A stretch of 6,088 nucleotides of DNA. It comes from Methanomicrobiaceae archaeon. Lineage in GTDB: Archaea; Halobacteriota; Methanomicrobia; Methanomicrobiales; Methanomicrobiaceae. A model generated the notes under the pieces. It saw only the letters and a program-made list of their open reading frames with translations. It ran no database searches and had not been told where the DNA came from. The stretch spans positions 1 through 6,088 of the forward strand of contig DAOVRB010000075.1 in the NCBI GenBank assembly GCA_030628325.1. Reading direction: 5' to 3'. Shown piece after piece: positions 1 through 6,025 of this stretch (position 1 is the stretch's first letter; each line of letters begins with the position of its first letter). The translations under genes and the position numbers were made by a program.

Positions 1-1778
1 AACTTCTTCTTAAAATAGTCAATAACCATCTTGCGAACGTCATTAAACGGAGCAAGCGGAAAACCGATAACAAAAGCACCATTTAAAAGGTCGCCACGAT
101 AGTCAAGGCCTTCACTCCACTTCCCTCCACAGACACCAAACAATATGCCTGATTTACCCATGCCGGGAAGAGAAAGGAATCTTTTCAGTGCATTATTAGA
201 CTCAGTAGATACCTGTGACTCGATAAAGACCTCTTTTCCGTTCAGTTTTGAGGACAGGTCTGCCGTATATGTATTCATCAGATCATATGACGGGAAATAT
301 ACAGCGAGATTCCCTTTAACTTTCGCAAATTCACGGATGTACTCTTTTATCCTCTGTGTGTTATCTGCGTCCCTCCGCCGGCTGTATGCAGATGTAATAT
401 CTCCTGCACAGCAGACAAGGCGGTTCTTTTCAGGGAACGAATTTGGAAGAGATAGTGTTTTCACAGCCATATCCTCAAAATAAAAACGCCTGTAACTATC
501 AATAGGTGAAAGTGAACCGCTAATTAATACACATGCGCCATGGGAACCTGTAATCTCTCTTAATGTGGAAGACGGGTCGATGTTCCTGACTTCAAGTGAC
601 ATCCCCATCTCGTCCTTCCTGTAGATTGAGAGGTACGCATTATCTTTGAGGGACAGGAACATCCTGTAAAAGAACTCTGTCAGGCGCTCAACGGCACTCT
701 CCCTATAATCTCCCTTTTCCAGTTTATGTTCTCTTAAAGCCTCGTCAATCCTGAGAAGATCATCAACGATCTCCTCCGGTTTTGTGTATAACGAACCATT
801 GAGAATATATTTCATGAACATGTGCGGGTCAAACCAGTCTTCGGTTTTGAATGAACGTTTTAAGGAATCCATAAACCTTCTAACCTGTGGTACCACATTC
901 ATGATCGCTTCAACACCTTTTATCCGGTTCCGCAGATTCCCCAGTTCATTCTGTACCTGTTCAAGGTTCTGTTCGCTTAAGACAATACTCTGTATGCTCT
1001 GAACTGTATCCCCACAGTTGTGTGCCTCATCAATTAAAAGCAGTGTATTCTCCGCCTCAATACCAAGTGACTGATACATCTGCTCCCGGATATTCTCATT
1101 AAAAAGGTGATGGAAATTAACGAGGATAACATCCGCATCACGCGCAGCATGCATCATTATTTCATATGGACAGATTTCATCACTGAACTCATAGAGTTTC
1201 TCTGGCGAAACAAGCCGCTTTAATGCCTGTTCACTCTTTGTTCTGAGAACTGAAGAGGGTATCATCTTCAGGCCGTCACCCCCCTCAGTAAATACACGTG
1301 ATCTGATAAAATACGGACAGATTAACGGGTGTTCAGGATCCTGCATCCTGATCTGTTCCCTGATAAACGTGTCACGGGCAGGGATGAGCGCTCCTTTTTG
1401 CGCACGTTCACGAAGGAGAGATGACGAAAAAGCTTTCAGGCCCTCACACAGCCGGTAAGTGTCACCAATACCGCTCATCGGGCACATTTTTCGTTTCCCA
1501 ACAAGGTATGCAACCTTAAGCCGCCTCTTCTTCTTCCTGACGAGTTCAAGTTCCCTGATAAATGTATTCAACTGGCTTACAGTCCTCACTGCAACAATAA
1601 TTTTTCTGCCGTTTGCCTCTGCCAGGAGAGCAGATACAACACTTGACTTCCCGCTCCCGGTGGGTGCATCTATCATAGCAATACCACCGTTCTTTGCGCA
1701 TTCGGCAGCAAGACTCAGCATATCTTTCTGGTGAGGTCTGTAACTATCGTAAGGGAACCACTCGTCAAGGTTATCCAT
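1..1778 (-). CDS. XPD/Rad3-family ATP-dependent DNA helicase with Fe-S domain, C-terminus outside window
   Basis: This is a superfamily 2 helicase of the XPD/DinG group, which unwinds DNA 5' to 3' using ATP and acts in repair or processing of damaged DNA. I translated the reverse strand from the ATG at 1778; it stays open for 592 codons to the window edge. Visible motifs are Walker A (DAPTGSGKSS, about residues 37-46), DEAH Walker B (250-253), a GSLSP helicase-domain-2 motif, and a motif V-like KWSEGLDYRGD segment (about 553-563) followed by IGFPLAPF. Four cysteines between Walker A and DEAH (C99, C111, C154, C203, the last two in CPY contexts) match the XPD 4Fe-4S cluster arrangement. Motif VI and the C-terminus are missing because the window ends. 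An in-frame TAG two codons upstream fixes the ATG as the first possible start. There is no good Shine-Dalgarno site, so the mRNA is probably near-leaderless. It is divergent from purB. DinG-like naming is possible; the family is secure, the exact cellular role is not. Confidence 0.93.
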   Translation of the reverse strand, partial: MDNLDEWFPYDSYRPHQKDMLSLAAECAKNGGIAMIDAPTGSGKSSVVSALLAEANGRKIIVAVRTVSQLNTFIRELELVRKKKRRLKVAYLVGKRKMCPMSGIGDTYRLCEGLKAFSSSLLRERAQKGALIPARDTFIREQIRMQDPEHPLICPYFIRSRVFTEGGDGLKMIPSSVLRTKSEQALKRLVSPEKLYEFSDEICPYEIMMHAARDADVILVNFHHLFNENIREQMYQSLGIEAENTLLLIDEAHNCGDTVQSIQSIVLSEQNLEQVQNELGNLRNRIKGVEAIMNVVPQVRRFMDSLKRSFKTEDWFDPHMFMKYILNGSLYTKPEEIVDDLLRIDEALREHKLEKGDYRESAVERLTEFFYRMFLSLKDNAYLSIYRKDEMGMSLEVRNIDPSSTLREITGSHGACVLISGSLSPIDSYRRFYFEDMAVKTLSLPNSFPEKNRLVCCAGDITSAYSRRRDADNTQRIKEYIREFAKVKGNLAVYFPSYDLMNTYTADLSSKLNGKEVFIESQVSTESNNALKRFLSLPGMGKSGILFGVCGGKWSEGLDYRGDLLNGAFVIGFPLAPFNDVRKMVIDYFKKK

Positions 1779-1806
1779 TACCTATATGTTAGTGGCGTGG
1801 TATTTT

Positions 1807-1814
1807 GATATATT
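1807..1814 (-). promoter_or_regulatory. Probable TATA box for the helicase gene
   Basis: On the minus strand this reads AATATATC. Its centre lies about 32 bp upstream of the ATG at 1778. Using the usual archaeal spacing of about 25-27 bp from TATA box to transcription start, the transcript would begin near 1784-1786, giving a leader of only a few bases. This fits the weak ribosome-binding signal. The assignment rests on position and AT-richness only. Confidence 0.45.
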
Positions 1815-1822
1815 GGATTCAG

Positions 1823-1846
1823 CCGGATACAGAAAGAGTAATCCGG
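1823..1846. repeat. Inverted repeat CCGGAT-N12-ATCCGG in the divergent promoter region
   Basis: The perfect 6-bp arms are CCGGAT at 1823-1828 and ATCCGG at 1841-1846, with a 12-bp spacer. A second, interleaved pair (GGATT at 1815-1819 and AATCC at 1840-1844) shares part of it. It lies upstream of both predicted TATA boxes of the divergent helicase and purB genes. It could be a regulator-binding site, but 6-bp arms are short enough to occur by chance. Confidence 0.25.
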
Positions 1847-1890
1847 GTCTGGCAGAGTGCTCAAATATTACACTCCCCCCACTAAACTCA

Positions 1891-1898
1891 TTTTAGTA
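1891..1898 (+). promoter_or_regulatory. Candidate TATA element for purB
   Basis: The sequence TTTTAGTA is centred about 28 bp upstream of the purB ATG, which would place transcription start at or next to the start codon. No Shine-Dalgarno-like sequence precedes the ATG (the upstream bases are AT-rich without GGAG or GGTG), so a leaderless purB mRNA is plausible. An alternative TATA-like stretch, AAATATTA at 1863-1870, would give a leader of about 30 bases. I cannot decide between them from sequence alone. Confidence 0.35.
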
Positions 1899-1902
1899 CT
1901 AA
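1893..1902. repeat. 10-bp perfect palindrome TTAGTACTAA overlapping the purB TATA candidate
   Basis: TTAGTACTAA is identical to its own reverse complement and overlaps the predicted purB TATA position. The adjacent ACTAAA (1881-1886) also pairs with TTTAGT (1892-1897). A palindrome on a core promoter is a typical layout for a repressor operator, but no regulator is identified here and the role is inferred from position alone. Confidence 0.3.
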
Positions 1903-1922
1903 CATCCTAAATAATAATCATT

Positions 1923-3263
1923 ATGGCAATCCACCCCATAGATTTCCGATATGGTACACCTGAAATGCGTAGTGTGTGGGACGAGGAAAATCGTTTTGCA
2001 TCAGTTGTTGCTGCAGAAGTCGCCCTTGCAAATGCCGAAGCGGCATATGGCCTGATCCCTGAGACAGCAGCAGAAGAAATCACTCTGCATGCAGGAGAGG
2101 CATCTCTTGCCCGGGCAAAAGAGATTGAAGACGAGATCAACCATGACATGATGGCGATTGTAACAGCTGTCACAGAAGTCTGTGGAAAATCAGGGCGCTG
2201 GATACACTACGGTGCCACCTCCAACGATATTCTTGATACTGCAACAGGACTACAGATAAAAGACAGTCTGGACCTGATTGAGATTAAATTAAAACAGCTC
2301 CTTGCAGTCCTCCTGAAAAGAAGTGATGAAACAAAGATACTGGTCTGTTCCGGAAGGACACACGGGCAGATAGGAGTACCCACCACATACGGCCTCCGTT
2401 TTGCCATCTGGGCAAGTGAAGTTGCAAGACACATCGAGAGGCTGACACAGCTGAGACCACGTGTGGCAGTAGGTCAGATGACAGGCGCTGTTGGAACACA
2501 GGCATCCTTAGGAGAGCTGGGTCATCGGGTCATGACAACAATGATGGAAATTCTTGAACTATCACCGGTTGATGTCTCCAACCAGCTCATCCAGCGTGAC
2601 CGGTACGCAGAATATTTCATGTTCCTTGCAAATGTCGCAACCACGCTTGACAAGATAGGCATAGAGATACGTTCCATGCAAAGGACTGAAATCGGCGAGA
2701 TGGAAGAGGCATTCGGGTCAAAACAGGTCGGTTCATCCACAATGCCGCACAAGAGAAACCCAATCAAATCCGAGCAGGTCTGTGGTCTCGCACGTATTGT
2801 GCGTGCCATGGTCGAACCGGCACTTCAGAACAATACCCTCTGGGATGAGCGGGATCTCACAAACTCCTCATGCGAACGTGTCACATTCCCTGAGGCATCC
2901 ATCCTCACCGACCACATACTCAGTGTAATGATAAAGGTGATTGAAGGGGTGCGTATCCGTCCTGAGAATGTAAGAAGGAACTTAATGATGCTCCACGGTG
3001 TTAATATGGCCGAGTCTGTCATGATTGAACTGACAAAAATCGGTATGGACCGTCAGGATGCACATGAAACCGTACGGGTGGCCAGTATGAAGGCACTTGA
3101 AGAAAACAGGCCTCTTTCTGAAGTGATTTCAGAGTATCCTCGTGTGACAGCGCTCTGCACAAAAGAGAGAATCGAAGAACTGCTTGAGCCTGACAATTAT
3201 ATTGGAACCGCTGTCTGGCAGGTTGAGATGATAATCAGGAAACTGACACAGGTTACAGAATAA
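1923..3263 (+). CDS. purB: Adenylosuccinate lyase
   Basis: The 446-residue product belongs to the fumarase/aspartase superfamily. It performs two beta-eliminations of fumarate in cytoplasmic purine synthesis: SAICAR to AICAR, and adenylosuccinate to AMP. The N-terminus (MAIHPIDFRYGTPEM) is the typical opening of the bacterial/archaeal short-form enzyme, so the ATG at 1923 is the right start. Conserved features are NHDMMA near residues 73-78, HYGATSND at 95-102, the GRTHGQ histidine H147 (expected general acid), and the superfamily signature GSSTMPHKRNP at 270-280, whose loop serine is the expected catalytic base. Length is normal and no key residue is missing. It is divergent from the helicase, and a terminator follows about 80 bp after the stop, so it is probably transcribed alone. 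No other purine gene is visible in the window. The assignment is secure. Confidence 0.97.
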   Translation: MAIHPIDFRYGTPEMRSVWDEENRFASVVAAEVALANAEAAYGLIPETAAEEITLHAGEASLARAKEIEDEINHDMMAIVTAVTEVCGKSGRWIHYGATSNDILDTATGLQIKDSLDLIEIKLKQLLAVLLKRSDETKILVCSGRTHGQIGVPTTYGLRFAIWASEVARHIERLTQLRPRVAVGQMTGAVGTQASLGELGHRVMTTMMEILELSPVDVSNQLIQRDRYAEYFMFLANVATTLDKIGIEIRSMQRTEIGEMEEAFGSKQVGSSTMPHKRNPIKSEQVCGLARIVRAMVEPALQNNTLWDERDLTNSSCERVTFPEASILTDHILSVMIKVIEGVRIRPENVRRNLMMLHGVNMAESVMIELTKIGMDRQDAHETVRVASMKALEENRPLSEVISEYPRVTALCTKERIEELLEPDNYIGTAVWQVEMIIRKLTQVTE

Positions 3264-3342
3264 AGTCGAAAAGCAAACTTCAGGGAATAGGGAATGTTTA
3301 GTTTTCTCCTTATACAGGGGTGCCGGATTACCCATACAAATT

Positions 3343-3372
3343 TGGTTCAGGCAGAGCCTGAATTACTTTTTT
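3343..3372 (+). terminator. Hairpin plus T-tract terminator downstream of purB
   Basis: A perfect 7-bp stem (TTCAGGC at 3346-3352 with GCCTGAA at 3356-3362) encloses a 3-base AGA loop. In RNA the stem can extend by two G-U pairs and one U-A pair. Four bases after the stem comes a run of six T (3367-3372). This has the form of an intrinsic terminator. In archaea the T-tract is the known main signal, and the hairpin may be accessory. It lies about 80 bases past the purB stop and before the promoter of the next operon. Confidence 0.7.
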
Positions 3373-3421
3373 CGCTCTCAAAAGATTCATTGCCTATTAT
3401 TAGTTACACCATTAGTACAGA

Positions 3422-3429
3422 CAATATTA
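3422..3429 (+). promoter_or_regulatory. Candidate TATA box for the asnB-like/gatCAB operon
   Basis: CAATATTA is centred about 32 bp upstream of the ATG at 3458, predicting transcription start near 3452 and a very short leader. No Shine-Dalgarno site precedes that ATG, which agrees with near-leaderless expression of the first cistron. The box departs from the TTTAWATA-type archaeal consensus, so confidence is moderate to low. Confidence 0.4.
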
Positions 3430-3457
3430 ATGCAGACAGAAATGCGGTACTACAAAA

Positions 3458-4456
3458 ATGGAATCAGATTTTTATATCAGGGGATGGGCAGAAAGCGGGG
3501 GAATCCGCCTGTCAGACGACAAAATAATTGAGATGCTGAATCACACACCCGGACTGCTCAGCCAGTGTACAGGAGAATTTTATATCAGATGGAACAATTG
3601 CTCTGCACGTGACCACTTCGGCATTATGCCGGGTCCGTCTCCGGCAGGCACAATCGTATGCGATGGTAAAAAATTAGCTTCCATTGACCCCAGACTTCCT
3701 CCAGTGGAAGTAGGGAGAGCGATAGAAACAGCAGTTGCCCTGAGGCGGGACGAGGGAATTGTCGCTCTTTCAGGAGGGGTGGATTCAGCCCTCATTGCCG
3801 CACTTGCAGGACGTGAATGTGTGGCTGTAGGTCTGGAAGGGAGTCATGACCTGAGACGTGCACGCCTTGTTGCAGATGAACTGGGGCTGCCTCTTGAATG
3901 TGTAACAGTCAGGGAAGAGGATATAAAAGAGGCACTCAGGAAGGTATTACGCGTCATCCCCAGAAAAACACCCGTGGACGCATCTATTGCAACCACCCTG
4001 TACTTTGTTGCAGAATGGGCAGGGGAACACGGATACGAACGTATCCTTGCAGGACAGGGTGCAGATGAACTATTCGGTGGTTATGCCCGGTATCTTAAAT
4101 CAGAGAATCTGGAAGAAGAACTAAAAACAGATTTCAAAGGTCTGCAGATACAGTCAAAACGTGACCAAAGCGTTGCAGCACTTCACAATACGTACTTCTC
4201 AATGCCCTATATGGACATACGTGTCGTGCGCGCTGCACAGGCAATCCCTGCCTGCAACAAAGTGGGTGAAGGCATAAGAAAACGCCCTTTAAGAGAGGTT
4301 GCAGAACGCCATATTCCGCATGAAGTTGCATATTACGAGAAAAAAGCCATGCAATACGGCAGTGGCATCTGGAAAGCTATACAAAGACTGGCACGTCAAA
4401 ACGGTTATAAAAAATCAGTACAAGGGTACTTAAGTCAGTTTAACAGGGTCGAATAA
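3458..4456 (+). CDS. Short asparagine-synthetase-like protein (ATP-pyrophosphatase domain, degenerate glutaminase region)
   Basis: The 332-residue product resembles class-II amidotransferase asparagine synthetase (AsnB), which adenylates aspartate and amidates it with glutamine-derived ammonia. The synthetase half is recognisable: PP-loop SGGVDS (105-110), GQGADELFGGY (199-209), a MPYMD block (249-253) in place of the usual VPFLD, then KRPLRE (275-280) and KKAMQYGSG (295-303). Of the N-terminal Ntn glutaminase domain, only a remnant of its final strands remains (GEFYIRW and ARDHFGIMP, residues 39-58). There is no cysteine after the initiator Met, and the protein is far shorter than the roughly 500-plus residues of typical AsnB. 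Glutamine hydrolysis by this protein is therefore unlikely; free ammonia or a partner glutaminase could supply nitrogen (inference). By ungapped alignment to E. coli AsnB from memory, the Glu of VEARVPFLD is Tyr246 here, so even asparagine formation is uncertain. It is the first cistron of an operon whose TAA abuts gatC. Confidence 0.85.
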   Translation: MESDFYIRGWAESGGIRLSDDKIIEMLNHTPGLLSQCTGEFYIRWNNCSARDHFGIMPGPSPAGTIVCDGKKLASIDPRLPPVEVGRAIETAVALRRDEGIVALSGGVDSALIAALAGRECVAVGLEGSHDLRRARLVADELGLPLECVTVREEDIKEALRKVLRVIPRKTPVDASIATTLYFVAEWAGEHGYERILAGQGADELFGGYARYLKSENLEEELKTDFKGLQIQSKRDQSVAALHNTYFSMPYMDIRVVRAAQAIPACNKVGEGIRKRPLREVAERHIPHEVAYYEKKAMQYGSGIWKAIQRLARQNGYKKSVQGYLSQFNRVE

Positions 4457-4726
4457 ATGATATCTGAAAAAGAAGTTGAAAGTATCTCAAGACTTGCGGA
4501 CATTACAATACCTAAAACAGAACTTGGAGAATTTACATCCAGGTTCAATAATATCCTTGAGTATTTTGACATACTTGACAAAGTAGAAGCAGAAGGTGAA
4601 AGCGAATCTGACCTGTACAATATTCTCCGCGAAGACGAGATCACCCCCTCACTCCCACAGGAAGAAACGCTAAAAAACGCCGGTGAAAAAGAAGACGGAT
4701 ATATCAGGGCTCCAAAGGTGATGTAG
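4457..4726 (+). CDS. gatC: Asp/Glu-tRNA amidotransferase subunit C
   Basis: The 89-residue product matches the small GatC subunit, which wraps around the GatA-GatB interface and stabilises the heterotrimer. The N-terminal helical part (ISEKEVESISRLADITI, then a segment with NNILEYFDILDKVEAEG) and the C-terminal motif LREDEITPSLPQEE followed by DGYIRAPKVM are family hallmarks. Length is normal. The ATG directly follows the TAA of the asparagine-synthetase-like gene; a weak AGGGT at 4445-4449 is the only Shine-Dalgarno candidate, so translational coupling is likely. The complex amidates mischarged Asp-tRNA(Asn) and, in some organisms, Glu-tRNA(Gln). In archaea the Asn role is expected because GatDE handles Gln (established for the family, not shown here). 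Confidence 0.93.
   Translation: MISEKEVESISRLADITIPKTELGEFTSRFNNILEYFDILDKVEAEGESESDLYNILREDEITPSLPQEETLKNAGEKEDGYIRAPKVM
4716..4722 (+). promoter_or_regulatory. Shine-Dalgarno site that decides the gatA TTG start
   Basis: AGGTGAT at the 3' end of gatC is a seven-base match to the archaeal anti-Shine-Dalgarno consensus AGGAGGTGAT. It sits four bases before the TTG at 4727. This supports TTG 4727 over the in-frame TTG at 4745 as the gatA start. Confidence 0.75.
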
Positions 4727-6025
4727 TTGCAGGGCATATATAATTTGAACAAAGAAGATAAAAACAACGCATTTCTCACCACTGTTAAATCCGCACATTA
4801 CGGCGATGGCAAATTAAACGGCATCCCGATTGCAGTAAAGGATAATATATCCACAAAAGGGATTGAAACAACATGCGGTTCAAAGATTCTTGAGGGTTAT
4901 ATTCCGCCATATGATGCACATGTCATCACCCTTATCAAAAAAGAAGGGGCCGCAATAGTCGGTAAGACCAACATGGACGAATTCGGCATGGGTACGACTA
5001 CAGAAAACAGTGCATATGGTCCGACTGCAAACCCGGCCGACCCGACATGCGTACCAGGCGGTTCATCAGGTGGCAGTGCTGCAGCAGTCGCCTCAGGCAT
5101 GGTCCCAATGGCACTTGGAACTGACACAGGAGGTTCCATCCGCTGTCCGGCATCATTCTGTGGCATTGTCGGTCTTAAACCTACATATGGCAGAGTATCC
5201 AGGTACGGACTCATCGCCTATTCGAACTCACTGGAACAAATCGGTCCAATGGCAAAAACAGTAGGTGAAATTTCCGCACTAATGGAAATCATCTCTGTTC
5301 ACGACCCACGCGACACAACATCATACAATAAACCATATATCCACACACCATCTGCCGATATTTCCGGAACAAAAGTAGGCGTCCCTCTGGAATACTTTGG
5401 TGAGGGGGTTAACAGAGGTGTTTCTGAGAAGGTAAGAGATGCAATATCAACTCTTGAGGGACTGGGTGCGGAAATTATCGAATGCAGTATTCCCAGCATG
5501 GAATATGCCCTTGCCGCTTATTATGTCATATGCACAAGCGAGGCATCCTCAAACCTTTCACGTTTCGACGGCGTCAGGTACGGCCCGTCTGTTAATTCAA
5601 AGCACCAGTGGCACGATGAATTCCGCACCTACCGTGGCGAAAAGTTTGGAACTGAAGTACAGAGACGTATAATGCTCGGCACTTTTGCATTATCCGCCGG
5701 ATATTATGGCAAATACTATGCAAAGGCACAGGCAGCACGGGAAAATATGCGTCGTGATTTCAGACGGATCTTTGAAACAGTTGACATCATTGCCGGCCCC
5801 ACCATGCCGGATGTGGCATACAAACTTGGAGAGAAGAGCGACCCGTTATCCATGTACCTGACCGATATACTGACAGTGCCGGCAAACCTTGCAGGTCTGC
5901 CTGCAATCTCAGTGCCATGCGGAAAAACAGATGGAATGCCAGTCGGACTGCAGATCATGGGCAGACACTTCGAGGACGAGAGAGTTGTTGATGTTGCATT
6001 TGCATATGAGCAGGAGGTGGTCTGA
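4727..6025 (+). CDS. gatA: Asp/Glu-tRNA amidotransferase subunit A (glutaminase)
   Basis: The 432-residue amidase-signature protein hydrolyses glutamine and passes ammonia to GatB. The Lys-cisSer-Ser triad is intact: K38 in AVKDNIS, S113 in the GGSSGGSAAA signature, and S137 in DTGGSIR. The spacings (75 and 24 residues) equal those of the S. aureus GatA triad as I recall it. The protein is shorter at the N-terminus than bacterial GatA (about 485 residues), as expected for archaeal forms. The start is TTG: the gatC stop codon immediately precedes it, no in-frame ATG occurs before residue 83, which lies past the catalytic lysine, and AGGTGAT is well placed upstream. An alternative TTG at 4745 would shorten it by six residues. 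It lies directly after gatC and before gatB. The assignment is secure. Confidence 0.96.
   Translation: MQGIYNLNKEDKNNAFLTTVKSAHYGDGKLNGIPIAVKDNISTKGIETTCGSKILEGYIPPYDAHVITLIKKEGAAIVGKTNMDEFGMGTTTENSAYGPTANPADPTCVPGGSSGGSAAAVASGMVPMALGTDTGGSIRCPASFCGIVGLKPTYGRVSRYGLIAYSNSLEQIGPMAKTVGEISALMEIISVHDPRDTTSYNKPYIHTPSADISGTKVGVPLEYFGEGVNRGVSEKVRDAISTLEGLGAEIIECSIPSMEYALAAYYVICTSEASSNLSRFDGVRYGPSVNSKHQWHDEFRTYRGEKFGTEVQRRIMLGTFALSAGYYGKYYAKAQAARENMRRDFRRIFETVDIIAGPTMPDVAYKLGEKSDPLSMYLTDILTVPANLAGLPAISVPCGKTDGMPVGLQIMGRHFEDERVVDVAFAYEQEVV
6012..6019 (+). promoter_or_regulatory. Strong Shine-Dalgarno site for gatB
   Basis: AGGAGGTG lies inside the last codons of gatA, six bases before the gatB ATG at 6026. 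It is a near-complete anti-Shine-Dalgarno match and the strongest ribosome-binding site in the window, so gatB can initiate independently as well as by coupling to gatA. Confidence 0.85.

Noticed and set aside
145..1734. Plus-strand open frames of about 70-110 codons
   Set aside because: They lie antisense to the helicase, whose motifs and continuous frame are unmistakable; their translations show no family features.
1779..1922. Possible small RNA or tRNA in the divergent gap
   Set aside because: No cloverleaf, C/D box pair or terminator is visible; the gap is fully explained as two back-to-back promoters.
3318..3333. GGGT-N8-ACCC inverted repeat after purB
   Set aside because: A four-base stem with an eight-base loop is too weak; the stronger hairpin at 3346-3362 with its T-tract explains termination.
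3294..3527. 77-codon open frame crossing the intergenic gap and the start of the asnB-like gene
   Set aside because: It covers the terminator hairpin and overlaps the asnB-like gene in another frame, has no ribosome-binding site, and its translation is unrecognisable.
4724..4726. TAG between gatC and gatA as a pyrrolysine or readthrough codon creating a GatC-GatA fusion
   Set aside because: GatC ends at its normal family terminus (APKVM), and gatA has its own strong Shine-Dalgarno site and start right after the TAG, so a real stop is the simpler reading.
4897..5214. 105-codon minus-strand open frame inside gatA
   Set aside because: It is antisense to the conserved amidase signature region and shows no independent gene signal.
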